From assembly GCA_027563145.1 (NCBI GenBank), contig CP071306.1, positions 2,542,001 to 2,606,000 of the forward strand: a stretch of DNA of 64,000 nt. The letters run 5' to 3'. This document shows, in pieces, positions 1 through 9,380 of this stretch (its first letter is position 1; each line of letters starts with the position of its first letter). Under the pieces are notes generated by a model. That model made no database searches. It saw only the letters and a list, made by a program, of their open reading frames with translations, and was not told the DNA's origin. The translations under genes and the position numbers were made by a program. The DNA comes from Halocatena halophila. GTDB taxonomy: Archaea > Halobacteriota > Halobacteria > Halobacteriales > Haloarculaceae.

Positions 1-1
1 C

Positions 2-1375
2 GCAGAGGCGATGTCGTTCGAAGCAATCGAGGAGACGATCGCCGAGAACGAGCTCAGCTGTCCGTCCTGTGGAAATTCGCTCGCAGACGTTGCGGTGTCA
101 GCGTTCAATCTCATGTTCGAGACGAACATCGGGCCGGGATCGTCCGCACCGGGCTATCTCCGCCCGGAGACCGCACAGGGGATCTTCGTGGAGTTTCCCC
201 AGCTCAAGGAGTACGCGCGCAATCAGCTCCCGTTCGGTGTGGCACAGGTCGGGCGGGCCTACCGCAACGAGATCAGTCCGCGCCGGTCGATCGTCCGCGT
301 CCGGGAGTTCACACAGGCAGAACTCGAGCTGTTCATCGATCCCGAACGAGACACCCCATCGATCGATCGAGTGCAAAATGTCACCGTTCCGCTGTATTCG
401 GCCACCGCACAGGAGGGAGACGGCGAGGTCGTCCGAATGACGATCGGCGACGCTGTCGAAGACGAACTCGTCGAGGAGTGGATCGCGTATTATCTGGCGA
501 TCGCCGCAGAATGGTACGAATCGGTCGGGATCGACATGGAGCGATTTCGCTACCGCCAGCACCGACCGGACGAACTCTCACACTATGCCTCTGATACGTG
601 GGATGCAGAAGTGTCGGTCGATGGAAACTGGATCGAGCTCACCGGCTTTGCCTATCGAGGAGCATACGATCTGACGAAACACGACGACTACTCCAACGAG
701 GAGTACACCATCTTCCGACAGTACGACGAGCCGGTCACTGTCGAAGAGCCATCCGTCGATCCAGAGATGAGCGTGCTCGGGCCGGAGTACGGCTCGGACG
801 CCGGCAAAATCGCCGACGAGCTGGCGTCGCTGGCAGAGTCCGATCCTGACGCGTTCGACGCAGAATCCGTGACTGTCACCGTTGATGGCGACGCGTATAC
901 GATCGCAACGGATGTGGCGAACTTCTCGAGAACGGCAACGAAAAACGGCGAGCACATCACGCCACACGTCGTCGAGCCGTCGTTCGGTGTCGATCGACTG
1001 CTGTACACGATACTGGCGCACAACTACCGCGAAGACGAGGTTGAGGGCGAACGCCGCCGTTCGCTGTCGCTGCCGTCGTCGATTGCGCCCACAACGGTTG
1101 GCGTCTTCCCGTTGATGACCAAAGACGGTCTCGACGACCGTGCCAGAGAACTCGCTCGCAAACTCCGCGTCGCGGGTTTCACCGTTACGTACGACGACTC
1201 CGGGCAGATCGGCCGGCGCTATCGACGCCAGGACGAAATCGGGACGCCCTTCTGCGTCACGGTGGATCACGAATCGCTTGAGGACGATACGGTGACGGTT
1301 CGCGAGCGCGATACGATGGCCCAAGAGCGCGTCCCGGTGGACGCACTCGAGGACTATCTCACAGAACGGACGTAA
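2..1375 (+). CDS. glyS: Glycyl-tRNA synthetase, C-terminal part (5' end outside window)
   Basis: This enzyme charges tRNA-Gly with glycine in the cytoplasm. The frame is open from base 2, and the Met at base 11 is internal, so the gene begins upstream of the window. About 457 residues remain. They contain the class II core, with a motif 2 region reading FGVAQVGRAYRNEISPR and a motif 3 region around VEPSFGVDRLL. A C-terminal anticodon-binding domain starts near TVGVFPLMTKDG. This is the archaeal/eukaryotic alpha2-type enzyme, not the bacterial alpha/beta type. The next gene starts at the base after the stop codon, so the two are probably cotranscribed. Identity is secure; only the N-terminus is missing. 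Confidence 0.95.
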   Translation, partial: AEAMSFEAIEETIAENELSCPSCGNSLADVAVSAFNLMFETNIGPGSSAPGYLRPETAQGIFVEFPQLKEYARNQLPFGVAQVGRAYRNEISPRRSIVRVREFTQAELELFIDPERDTPSIDRVQNVTVPLYSATAQEGDGEVVRMTIGDAVEDELVEEWIAYYLAIAAEWYESVGIDMERFRYRQHRPDELSHYASDTWDAEVSVDGNWIELTGFAYRGAYDLTKHDDYSNEEYTIFRQYDEPVTVEEPSVDPEMSVLGPEYGSDAGKIADELASLAESDPDAFDAESVTVTVDGDAYTIATDVANFSRTATKNGEHITPHVVEPSFGVDRLLYTILAHNYREDEVEGERRRSLSLPSSIAPTTVGVFPLMTKDGLDDRARELARKLRVAGFTVTYDDSGQIGRRYRRQDEIGTPFCVTVDHESLEDDTVTVRERDTMAQERVPVDALEDYLTERT

Positions 1376-1948
1376 ATGCACCCTGAGGAACAGCGACGAC
1401 TCGTTCACTGCTCCGGCGCGCTCGTGCCACTGGGCTATCTTCTGGGGATGATCAGCTGGCGGACTGTGCAGCTGTTGTTTGCTGTTTGTAGTCTCTGTGC
1501 GCTCTGTCTCGAGTGGGCACGACTTTCCGAGCAACTCGAGCTCGGGCCGTTTGCGTCCATGTTGCGCGAGTACGAACGCGACGGTCCAGCTGGGTATCTG
1601 CTCTATTTTCTCGGCACAGTCGTCGTCGTGTGGACCGTTTCACCAACGATCGCGGTGCCATCACTGTTGGTGTTGATGGTCGCTGATCCCCTGATTGGCG
1701 TATTGTACTCCGGTGGGACACCACCAAGCAAGCCAGCACACGTGCTGGCGGCGATGTTCGTGGTGAGCTGGCTCCTCGCGATTGCCTTTGTGGGGCCGGT
1801 AGCGGCGATCTGTGGCGCGATTGGGGCGACGATTGCGGACGGAAAGAAACCGATCGTTTTCGGACACGTCATCGACGACAACCTCTCGATTCCCCCACTC
1901 GTGGCGCTCGGTATTCTTCTCGGAGATGCGGTGACGATACTGGTATAG
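1376..1948 (+). CDS. Dolichol kinase-like (CTP-dependent polyprenol kinase family) membrane protein
   Basis: A 190-residue polytopic membrane protein with about six hydrophobic segments. Near the C-terminus it carries ADGKKP followed by a GHVIDDNLSIP stretch. That layout resembles the nucleotide-binding loop of the dolichol kinase/phosphatidate cytidylyltransferase-related family found in haloarchaea. Such proteins are thought to phosphorylate long-chain isoprenols, such as the dolichol used as the lipid carrier in archaeal N-glycosylation. The ATG abuts the stop codon of glyS with no spacer, which suggests translational coupling. The polyprenol substrate is inferred from family and was not shown here. 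Confidence 0.75.
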   Translation: MHPEEQRRLVHCSGALVPLGYLLGMISWRTVQLLFAVCSLCALCLEWARLSEQLELGPFASMLREYERDGPAGYLLYFLGTVVVVWTVSPTIAVPSLLVLMVADPLIGVLYSGGTPPSKPAHVLAAMFVVSWLLAIAFVGPVAAICGAIGATIADGKKPIVFGHVIDDNLSIPPLVALGILLGDAVTILV

Positions 1949-1964
1949 CTCCCGCTGGTGACGT

Positions 1965-2975
1965 TCACTGGCCAGGCAAAAGCACTGCGCGAAATCGCAC
2001 GTTGCCGGTTGACATGCGTTCGAATGCCCTGGATGCGTCTTCGAGCGGATAGGTTTCGATCATTGGTTCGATTCCGTGGAGGGCACAGAATTCGAGTGCA
2101 TCCTGTGCGTCGCGTGCATGTCCTGCGTTCCATGCCTGCATCGATTGGCGGTTGGCGATGAACTGAGAGAGCGGGAGTTCGACCGGATCGTGGGGCTCGG
2201 CGATGACTAGCAGCTGCCCGTTCTCTTTGAGACCGCCAGCAATCGAGCCAATCGCCTGGGCGTTCGGAGCCGTTGTAAGGATCACGTCTGCTCCGCCCAT
2301 CGATTGCAGTGCTACAGCTGGCTCTTGCTCGTTTGCGTCGAGGTAGTGGTCGGCACCAAGTTCAAACGCGAGCGATTCCTTCGCTGGTCCCCGGGAAACA
2401 GCAACGGTCTCAAAGCCCATTGCCGTCGCGATCTGGACACCCATATGTCCAACGCCACCGATCCCCTGGATTACAACCAGATCCCCAGACCCTGCCGGAC
2501 TCGATCGGAGCGAGTTGAACGGGGTGAGTCCCGCACACACGAGCGGTGCAGCCGCTGGTGCGTCGAGCTCGTCCGGAATGCGTGCGAGTGCCTCGGCTGG
2601 TGCCGTCGTATACTCAGCGTATCCACCGTCGAACGTGATCCCCGTGATCGATCCGTTCTCGCAGTTGACAAAATCGCCGCGTCGACAGGGATCACAGACG
2701 AAACAGTGGCCACCATGCCAGGCGACACCGACTTGATCCCCGATGTCCCATTTCTCCACATCGGTGCCCACCACGTCAATTTGTCCAGCGATTTCGTGGC
2801 CAGGGATGTGCGGATAGTTAATCCCCGGGTACGCTCCCTCTTTGAGAACTGCATCCCCGCCACAGACGCCACACGCCTCGACGGCAATCCGCACCTCCTC
2901 GGGGCCAGGATCAGGAATTGGTTGATCGACGTGCTCGAAGTCTTCTCCAGCTGCACTGACTTGTACGGCTTTCAT
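1965..2975 (-). CDS. Zinc-dependent alcohol dehydrogenase (MDR superfamily)
   Basis: A 336-residue NAD(P)-dependent medium-chain dehydrogenase. Cys38 in CGVCGGD and the PGHE motif give the catalytic zinc site. A four-cysteine cluster in CFVCDPCRRGDFVNC is the structural zinc lobe. The Rossmann fold follows with GIGGVGHMG. I chose the ATG at 2975 because GGAGAGGAG lies just upstream, although the frame stays open to 3167. The gene is monocistronic and faces away from hef. The alcohol or aldehyde substrate cannot be told from the sequence. Confidence 0.9.
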   Translation of the reverse strand: MKAVQVSAAGEDFEHVDQPIPDPGPEEVRIAVEACGVCGGDAVLKEGAYPGINYPHIPGHEIAGQIDVVGTDVEKWDIGDQVGVAWHGGHCFVCDPCRRGDFVNCENGSITGITFDGGYAEYTTAPAEALARIPDELDAPAAAPLVCAGLTPFNSLRSSPAGSGDLVVIQGIGGVGHMGVQIATAMGFETVAVSRGPAKESLAFELGADHYLDANEQEPAVALQSMGGADVILTTAPNAQAIGSIAGGLKENGQLLVIAEPHDPVELPLSQFIANRQSMQAWNAGHARDAQDALEFCALHGIEPMIETYPLEDASRAFERMSTGNVRFRAVLLPGQ

Positions 2976-3207
2976 TGGCTCTCCTCTCCGTATATCAAGA
3001 ACCAGCGATGAAATAACGATCCCCTGATATGAATTTAAGTAATCAGTATGATGTTCTGTATACTGGTGTCGTGCAACTGTTACGATGAGTGCTTGCGTGC
3101 CCCCTTTCGACGACCAGATCGCGTCCGAGAACACAGCGAACAGAAGCTGTTGTCGATCTTCGAGCATAGGGGTGGCTGAGATTAGCCTCGCCCGCCCGGA
3201 CGGGAAC

Positions 3208-3215
3208 GCTTAAGC
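3208..3215 (+). promoter_or_regulatory. TATA-like box of hef
   Basis: GCTTAAGC is centred about 28 bases upstream of the hef ATG. That is the haloarchaeal spacing for a leaderless transcript, and no Shine-Dalgarno sequence precedes the start. Confidence 0.45.
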
Positions 3216-3239
3216 TGCCGTGCCGGGGTAGCTACCACA

Positions 3240-5603
3240 ATGGCGGCCGGAACGTCAGCGATCGATCTCGACCATCACCTGCTCACCCCAGAGCTGCTAG
3301 AGCGACGCGAGTATCAGCTCTCGCTTGCGAACACGGCGTGCTCGGATCACACGCTCGTGAGTCTGGCAACCGGACTGGGGAAAACGACCGTGAGTCTGCT
3401 CGTGACGGCCCATCGACTGGGGGCGTTTGAGGAGCAGTCCTCGCGAGCGCTGTTGCTCGCGCCAACCAAACCACTGGTCGAACAGCACGCCTCGTTCTAT
3501 CGCGAGGCGCTGACGATCGATGACGAACGGATTGTCGTCTTCACCGGCGGTGTGTCGCCCGACGATCGGGCCGAACTGTTCGAAGACGCCCGCGTCGTCG
3601 TTGCGACGCCCCAGGTGATCGAAAACGATCTCATAGCCAACCGAATCTCACTCGAGACCGTCGTTCACTGCACGTTCGATGAGTGTCACCGGGCGACCGG
3701 CGACTACGCCTACAACTACATTGCAGAGCGCTATCATCAGGACGCCGTGAATCCGTTGGTGACGGCGATGAGCGCCTCGCCTGGCGGCACGAAAGAGGAA
3801 ATTCTGACGGTCTGTGAGAATCTCGGGCTGTCCGATGTGGCCGTCATGACCGAAGCCGACGCCGACGTGAGCGAGCACACCTACGAAACGACGATCGACT
3901 GGGAGAAGATTGAGCTTCCAGAAGCAATCATTACCATTCGGGATTCGCTCAACGACGTCATTCGTGACCGTCTCGAAGCGCTGCGCGAACTTGGCGTCAC
4001 AAACGTTTCGAGTCCGGACTGCTCACAGAAACAGCTCAACGCAATGCGTGGAAAGCTCCAGCGGCTGATCGACGCCGGCAACAGCGACGGTTATGAGGGG
4101 ATGTCGATCCACGCCGAGCTGATGAAGCTCCGTCGGGCGGTCGAACTGGTCGAAACACAGAGCGTCGAATCACTCCGGCGGTATTTCGAACGCCAGCGCA
4201 ACGCGGCCAAATCCTCCGGTGCGTCGAAAGCTGCCCAGCGATTCGTGAGCGATCCAGCCGTTCGTTCGGCGATGGACGCCGCCGAATCGTTTGACGACCT
4301 TCACCCGAAGTTCCGCCGCGCCCGCATTTTGCTCGCCCAGACGCTGGGCATCGACGATGGCGAGCGCGTGATCGTATTCACGGAATCGCGCGACACGGCA
4401 GAAACGCTCACCTCGTTTTTCAACGATCATTTCGAAACCCGCAAGTTCGTTGGGCAGGCCGACACGGATGGCTCAGACGGGATGACCCAGACTGAACAGC
4501 GCAAAACCTTAGAGGCGTTTCGCGAGGGCGAATTCGAGGTGCTGGTTTCTACTTCGGTCGCCGAGGAGGGCCTCGACGTGCCGGAGGTGGATCTGGTGTT
4601 GTTCTACGAACCAGTCCCCAAGGGCATTCGCTCGATTCAGCGGAAAGGCCGAACCGGCCGTGGGCGTGAGGGCCACGTGGTGGTGTTGCTTGCCGAGGAT
4701 ACCCGCGATGAGGCTTTCTTCTGGATTTCCCGTCGTGAAGAAAAACGCATGCAGTCCGAGCTCGAATCGCTCAAGGAGGTGGCCGGTGCGGTTCGATCGG
4801 AGCTCACACCCCCGGGTGCGACACACCCCACAGACGAGCAGTCGGCACAGCCCCAGGCCGGCCAGACCGCGCTTGATGCGTTCGAGCAACCAGCGGAGCC
4901 AGCCACTGAGGAGACGATTGACGGCCCCAAACCGACTCCCAGCGACGAAGACGGTGTCGAAATCGTCATCGATCAGCGAGAGCTTGACGCAACGATCGCC
5001 AGATCACTCTCGACGCGCGATCAGCTCACCACCCGGCTCGAAACGCTCGATGTGGGTGATTACATCTGCTCGGATCGGGTCGTCGTCGAACGGAAATCAG
5101 TCAGTGACTTTCTGGATACGATCGTTGAGGGCGATCGATCGCTGTTTGAGCAGATCAGCGCAGCGACCCGGAGCTATCAGCGCCCAATCGTCCTGGTCGA
5201 AGGATCACAGGACGCGCTCTTTGAAGGGCGAAACATCCATCCGAACGCGATTCGAGGCGCACTGTCGTCGCTTGCGATCGATTTCGGGGCGAGCGTGCTG
5301 TTTACGCCAGACGAAGACGGCACCACCGAGCTGCTGGCCACGATCGCCAAGCGCGAACAGCTTGACGACGACCGAACCGTGAGTGTTCACGGGGACAAAC
5401 ACAGCAAAACGGTGGCCGAACAACAGGAGTACGTCGTGAGTGCGATCGCAGAGGTCGGTCCCGTCACCGCCCAGGCGCTCCTCAGTGCGTTTGGCACCGT
5501 CGAGAACGTAATGACCGCCACTGAAGACGATCTCCAGACCGTCTCTGGGGTCGGTGAGGTAACCGCTTCTAGAATTCGGGACGTTCTCACTGCCGAATAC
5601 TGA
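3240..5603 (+). CDS. hef: Hef helicase-nuclease (FANCM/XPF family)
   Basis: A 787-residue protein that processes stalled replication forks and branched DNA. The N-terminal superfamily 2 helicase has TGLGKTT as Walker A and a FDECHRA box near residue 147. The helicase C domain contains STSVAEEGLDVPEVD and IQRKGRTGRG. An acidic linker leads to an XPF/ERCC4 nuclease domain with VVVERKSVSDF near residue 617, followed by tandem helix-hairpin-helix motifs at the C-terminus (about 740-785). Helicase and nuclease are fused as in full-length euryarchaeal Hef, and all key motifs look intact. In haloarchaea Hef works alongside Hjc in homologous recombination (family knowledge). Confidence 0.96.
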   Translation: MAAGTSAIDLDHHLLTPELLERREYQLSLANTACSDHTLVSLATGLGKTTVSLLVTAHRLGAFEEQSSRALLLAPTKPLVEQHASFYREALTIDDERIVVFTGGVSPDDRAELFEDARVVVATPQVIENDLIANRISLETVVHCTFDECHRATGDYAYNYIAERYHQDAVNPLVTAMSASPGGTKEEILTVCENLGLSDVAVMTEADADVSEHTYETTIDWEKIELPEAIITIRDSLNDVIRDRLEALRELGVTNVSSPDCSQKQLNAMRGKLQRLIDAGNSDGYEGMSIHAELMKLRRAVELVETQSVESLRRYFERQRNAAKSSGASKAAQRFVSDPAVRSAMDAAESFDDLHPKFRRARILLAQTLGIDDGERVIVFTESRDTAETLTSFFNDHFETRKFVGQADTDGSDGMTQTEQRKTLEAFREGEFEVLVSTSVAEEGLDVPEVDLVLFYEPVPKGIRSIQRKGRTGRGREGHVVVLLAEDTRDEAFFWISRREEKRMQSELESLKEVAGAVRSELTPPGATHPTDEQSAQPQAGQTALDAFEQPAEPATEETIDGPKPTPSDEDGVEIVIDQRELDATIARSLSTRDQLTTRLETLDVGDYICSDRVVVERKSVSDFLDTIVEGDRSLFEQISAATRSYQRPIVLVEGSQDALFEGRNIHPNAIRGALSSLAIDFGASVLFTPDEDGTTELLATIAKREQLDDDRTVSVHGDKHSKTVAEQQEYVVSAIAEVGPVTAQALLSAFGTVENVMTATEDDLQTVSGVGEVTASRIRDVLTAEY

Positions 5604-5620
5604 ACATATCAGCACCGAAT

Positions 5621-5628
5621 ATTTATTA
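5621..5628 (+). promoter_or_regulatory. TATA-like box
   Basis: ATTTATTA is centred about 30 bases before the ATG at 5654. This supports that ATG as the leaderless start over the in-frame GTG at 5642. Confidence 0.5.
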
Positions 5629-5653
5629 CGGTAATTGACCAGTGTACAGCTGT

Positions 5654-6121
5654 ATGAGTCAGAGTAACGCGATCAGTCGATCGGAGTTTCTGGTCTGGAA
5701 CGACACCTCCATACGCAAACGCGCGATTATAGCGGGCGCGATACTCGGTGCGTTGGTGAACCTGAGCGCAATGGTTGTCCCGCTGTTCACGACGATTGGC
5801 GGCGGGATTATCGCGGGAATCGTGGCGGGCTACTGGATCGGTGGGCTGCGCGGATGGATTCACGGGCTGCTTGCAGGCGTTGGAGCGGGACTCGTTGGTG
5901 GCTGGGTGGTCGCGTTCATGGGAGCGCTCCTCGGTATGTACATCGCGCCACCGCTGCTCGTCTTGCAACTGGCGGGGCTCCAGTCGCCCGTCTTTTCTGC
6001 GTTCGGCGGAACGGTGTTCCTGGGACTGGTGGTCGGGCTGTTCATCATCTTCGATGGGATCATTGGTGGCCTTCTCGGCGCAGCTGCTCGGTCGGGTGTC
6101 GATCAGGTGCTCGGTCGATAG
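5654..6121 (+). CDS. Small glycine-rich membrane protein, DUF5518-like
   Basis: A 155-residue protein with four hydrophobic segments, several containing GG and GxxxG pairs (for example GGGIIAGIVAG). It resembles the small DUF5518-type membrane proteins common in Halobacteria, but that assignment is from memory of the pattern only. It has a short hydrophilic N-terminus and no signal peptide. It appears monocistronic with its own promoter. Function unknown. Confidence 0.7.
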   Translation: MSQSNAISRSEFLVWNDTSIRKRAIIAGAILGALVNLSAMVVPLFTTIGGGIIAGIVAGYWIGGLRGWIHGLLAGVGAGLVGGWVVAFMGALLGMYIAPPLLVLQLAGLQSPVFSAFGGTVFLGLVVGLFIIFDGIIGGLLGAAARSGVDQVLGR

Positions 6122-6201
6122 CTGATCGATCCCCGTTTTTGAAGACTCTGACTCAGTGATTTCGACGATGGTTTTCAACGACCCGATTATTCTCGCACGA
6201 G

Positions 6202-6210
6202 CTTTTTATC
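6202..6210 (+). promoter_or_regulatory. TATA-like box
   Basis: CTTTTTATC is centred about 27 bases upstream of the ATG at 6233. This supports leaderless expression and that start codon. Confidence 0.45.
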
Positions 6211-6232
6211 AGTGCGGCGATGGTGCGGTGGT

Positions 6233-6772
6233 ATGACACGATCGGTTCGTTCGAAGCTGTATGATCTGACTGGCATTGAAGGCAAAAGCATCGAAGCAAT
6301 CGTGATTGCATCGCTGTTTGGTGCATTCCAGGCGATCATCGTCTTCCATTTCGGGGACGTGACGGGTGTGAAAATGATCGGCGCATCAGCTGGCCACTGG
6401 GATAAGATCACCGGTGGGCTCATGGTTATCGTCTACAGTCTCATCTTCGGTGGGATCTTCCTGGGTGTCATCGCCGGCTCGGTCAATCCGTTCGTCACAC
6501 GCGTGATCATGCTCTCACAGAACTCCGCTCTGTTGCAGAAGTTTCTCGTGCCACTGCTGACGCGATCTGCGCTCGGCGTTACACTGTTGGCGATCGGACA
6601 GCTCTACGGTATTATCATTGGACTCGTTTTCCACGGCATCCTCTTGCAGCTGTGGCTAGAGGCGATCGGAGCCCCAGCTCAGTTCCCGGCGTTCGGCCTG
6701 GCCTCAACGGTGGCCTGGATGGCCTACGGCGCGACGATGGGCCTCGTCTACGGACTGCTCATGGAGCAGTAA
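6233..6772 (+). CDS. Four-helix integral membrane protein of unknown function
   Basis: A 179-residue protein with about four transmembrane helices after a short basic and polar N-terminus (MTRSVRSKLYDLTG). I do not recognise the family. There are no cysteines, metal motifs or nucleotide sites. The start at 6233 is preferred over an upstream in-frame codon because a TATA-like box sits 27 bases before it. It follows another small membrane protein on the same strand but has its own promoter. Confidence 0.65.
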   Translation: MTRSVRSKLYDLTGIEGKSIEAIVIASLFGAFQAIIVFHFGDVTGVKMIGASAGHWDKITGGLMVIVYSLIFGGIFLGVIAGSVNPFVTRVIMLSQNSALLQKFLVPLLTRSALGVTLLAIGQLYGIIIGLVFHGILLQLWLEAIGAPAQFPAFGLASTVAWMAYGATMGLVYGLLMEQ

Positions 6773-7121
6773 CTGGATCTTAACGCAACTGAATATGATC
6801 GTTCAACGAATGACGTGCACTGAACGAAAGTATTCTCTGTCTACCTCCTGTTTTCGGGCAATAGGAGCCTTCTCGAGAATTCCATGTTAAATGCCCACGT
6901 ATAGCCGGGTAAAAGTTCTCACAGAGTGACATAGAAACCTTGCCCGGGTCGATGCGTCCAGAAACGGATGATGCCAGACACTGTGTCTGGTCGGGAAGCC
7001 AGCTGTGAAATGTCGTCATCAGTGCCACCGAGTGAACAGACTCGATTACGATATGTTCATTTCGGCAGATATATATGGTTTCCCGACATCGGCCACTTTG
7101 GCACGCACGACATTGTCAACC
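6773..7121. other. Intergenic region without a convincing gene
   Basis: About 350 bases separate two plus-strand genes. A minus-strand open frame of 82 codons (6780-7028) has no recognisable features. GATATATATGG at 7069-7079 is a good TATA-like element for the downstream triad, placing the transcript start roughly 20 bases before its ATG. Nothing else is evident. Confidence 0.5.
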
Positions 7122-7766
7122 ATGTACGATAAACGCACGTTCGGTAAGGGAATGGGTGCATCGATCGCGGTACTCGCAGTGGTGGTGTTGGTGATGCTGT
7201 CTACGACGGCATACGCAGTGCCACTCGCCGGTATCGGCGGATTCCAGATTTCGGCCGATTCTCTGTCGGCCGATTCGGCATTCATCTACCCTGGCTACGA
7301 CGATACGAGCAATCAGGAGGGCTACCCGATGGCGGTGATCGAGCAGGAGGGAGTGACGATTGAGGGAATGGAGCTCACCAAAACGTTCGACGTGAGTTCC
7401 ATTCCGACGCTGGACGGGAACGCCCGCATCATGATGACGGCGAGCGACACGGTAACCGCCGACCAGCAGATGGTCAAGGTGAGCTCGCTTTCTGCCGATA
7501 CGGCGACGTTCAACCAGCAGGTCATCGATGAGGCGAATTCAAACAGCCCAGCACAGCAGTTTGGTATCTGGGCCGGTGACGCGTCCACCGAGCAGGATAA
7601 GCTGACCGAGACCCGCCTCATCTCGCTGGAAAACGATGGACCGGCACAGACGCTCGAAGGCGCTGACATCCAGGCGCACTACCTGGCGTCCAGCTCGATC
7701 AGCCTGCCTGGACTGAGCCTCGACGTTCAGTATGATTCGGACGGAGACGGAAACTACAACGAGTAG
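7122..7766 (+). CDS. Exported protein resembling DUF6230
   Basis: A 214-residue protein. A hydrophobic N-terminal segment ends in a possible signal-peptidase site near TTAYAVP. The mature part starts with ISADSLSADSAFIYPGY and PMAVIEQEG, a spacing that recalls actinobacterial DUF6230 proteins (a K/ISAD stretch followed by a tyrosine-containing strand and a PVAV segment). The rest looks beta-rich and acidic. The next gene resembles DUF6114, the usual partner of DUF6230, which strengthens the call. The function of either family is unknown; an envelope-associated role is inferred from the export signal. Confidence 0.65.
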   Translation: MYDKRTFGKGMGASIAVLAVVVLVMLSTTAYAVPLAGIGGFQISADSLSADSAFIYPGYDDTSNQEGYPMAVIEQEGVTIEGMELTKTFDVSSIPTLDGNARIMMTASDTVTADQQMVKVSSLSADTATFNQQVIDEANSNSPAQQFGIWAGDASTEQDKLTETRLISLENDGPAQTLEGADIQAHYLASSSISLPGLSLDVQYDSDGDGNYNE

Positions 7767-7811
7767 ATCCTGACACCGTCTTCGTGAATTCTGCTAGGCA
7801 TCCCAGCTATA

Positions 7812-8273
7812 ATGTCAAATTCAAATCATAATTCGAAGGAGAGCCGACGACAACGGTTCACCGACTGGCGACAGCGCCGTCCCGTGTTCGGTGGGTTGTT
7901 GGTGATACTCGGGAGTGTCCCGATGTACTACGTGTCGATACTCATCGCCAAGGATGTCATCTTCCTGCGAGGGGGATCGTTCATCATCGCGGGGCTGGTC
8001 GTTGCCTCCGGGATCTTCCTGGCTGGGGTGTTCACACTGACACGACCCGAGTACACCACCATCCTCGGCTACGTTGGTCTCGTGTTGATTGTTCCGTCGC
8101 TCGTGTTCACGCTCGGCGGTCTCGTGATCGGCGCGTTGTTCGTCTTGCTCGGCTCGAACCTCTGTCTCGCGTGGGAATCGGAGGTTGTCGAACAGCATTC
8201 CCCTCGAGAGCTGCTCACAAACGATGACGAATCGTCAGATGAGCCTTCGGGATTGCTTGACCGGTGGCGATAA
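7812..8273 (+). CDS. Membrane protein resembling DUF6114
   Basis: A 153-residue protein. A basic N-terminus with FTDWRQRRPVFGGLLVILGS leads into about four transmembrane helices and ends with LLGSNLCLAW and a hydrophilic acidic tail. The W-R-x-x-RP-x-x-GG entry and the closing G-to-AW motif match my recollection of DUF6114, which in actinobacteria sits next to DUF6230. It starts 45 bases after the DUF6230-like gene and ends 3 bases before the third gene, so the three look like one operon. Function unknown. Confidence 0.65.
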   Translation: MSNSNHNSKESRRQRFTDWRQRRPVFGGLLVILGSVPMYYVSILIAKDVIFLRGGSFIIAGLVVASGIFLAGVFTLTRPEYTTILGYVGLVLIVPSLVFTLGGLVIGALFVLLGSNLCLAWESEVVEQHSPRELLTNDDESSDEPSGLLDRWR

Positions 8274-8276
8274 CAC

Positions 8277-9299
8277 ATGCGATCGAACATATTTCATCGA
8301 CTGCGCACGATCCGACCTCGAACGGTCGCCGTGGGCGTTATCACGACGATGTTGGTGGTGAGCGCTGGCTTTGCTGTCGTCTCTTCCGGGCAGGAATCCC
8401 CGCCCGGCGTTGACGACCGAGTCACGTATACGATCACGACGGGAGGTATTTATCCGGACAGCAGTCTTCTGGGCGACACTTCGGGACATATCTGTGCCGA
8501 AAAGCTCTCAGAGGATGTGAATCGAGTCAAAATAGACGATGCCAGACTGGAAGATGTTGATATTTACGTCGGTCAGGAGGGCTCGATTCAGTCACACATC
8601 CAGTTCGACTCGGCAGAGGTAAATCGAAATCTCGTGTTGTACACGAACGGCGAGAGCGCGCTCGTGGACACGCTCGCCGAGCTCGGCGACCTGGGTGGTG
8701 GTGAGCTCTGCCTTCCGGAGGGGATCCCGAATCCAATTCCGACGACACTGGAGGTGTACTGGCTTGGTGTGTACAACCTCAATCCAGAGAACCTACAGAT
8801 CAGCTCTTCGGGTACGATTCCGGATAATCTGCCCGATCCCACGCTCGATGAGGTGTTGAACGAGACGAACGCCACCGAAGACGATCTGATCAGTGAGAAC
8901 GGAACCAGCAACGAGACGACCAACGAAACGACGAACGAGACGGTGACGCCAACGCCAGTAGCGACGACACAGGCGTCGGGATCCTCGACGCCACCGGCCA
9001 CCACACCGGGTTCGACGTCAACACCGACAGCGCCACCGACTGAATCGTCGACGCCGACTGCTTCATCGACAGCAACCAGTTCGTCACCCCAGACCGACGC
9101 ACAGACTGCAGCCGGCTCGGTAAAGCCGACTGCATCACCCACACCCGCACCTGCAACGCCTACTGAACCATCCGCCGAGGTCCAACGAGTACAGTCGACG
9201 GCGACTCCGAGTTCCTCTGTGGAGACACAAACAACGACACCGACGGAAAGTGACGACGAAGGGCTCCTTGAAGGGATCGTCTCGTCGCTCTTTGGTTGA
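8277..9299 (+). CDS. Membrane-anchored or secreted Ser/Thr/Pro-rich protein, third gene of the DUF6230/DUF6114-like set
   Basis: A 340-residue protein with an N-terminal transmembrane segment or signal (about residues 18-38). A globular ectodomain of about 170 residues follows, with two cysteines (HICAEK and GELCLPEG) that could form a disulfide. A long low-complexity tail is rich in Asn-Glu-Thr triplets and then Thr, Ser and Pro. The tail offers many N-x-T sequons, as in haloarchaeal surface glycoproteins. I recognise no catalytic motif. It lies 3 bases downstream of the DUF6114-like gene, so it is almost certainly cotranscribed. A surface role is inferred. Confidence 0.7.
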   Translation: MRSNIFHRLRTIRPRTVAVGVITTMLVVSAGFAVVSSGQESPPGVDDRVTYTITTGGIYPDSSLLGDTSGHICAEKLSEDVNRVKIDDARLEDVDIYVGQEGSIQSHIQFDSAEVNRNLVLYTNGESALVDTLAELGDLGGGELCLPEGIPNPIPTTLEVYWLGVYNLNPENLQISSSGTIPDNLPDPTLDEVLNETNATEDDLISENGTSNETTNETTNETVTPTPVATTQASGSSTPPATTPGSTSTPTAPPTESSTPTASSTATSSSPQTDAQTAAGSVKPTASPTPAPATPTEPSAEVQRVQSTATPSSSVETQTTTPTESDDEGLLEGIVSSLFG

Positions 9300-9380
9300 G
9301 CACACTCCGTCGTGGTGTCGGTCAGTAATTTTTTGTAGTACGAGCACATTTCGCACAGAGACTGGTTAGCACTCGGGAAA

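Noticed and set aside
578-1534. Long minus-strand open frame inside glyS (318 codons)
   Set aside because: It is antisense to a clearly conserved gene, with no domain, and runs past the gene's stop. High GC bias at codon third positions produces such shadows.
6780-7028. Minus-strand open frame of 82 codons in the intergenic region
   Set aside because: No promoter, domain or coding character seen.
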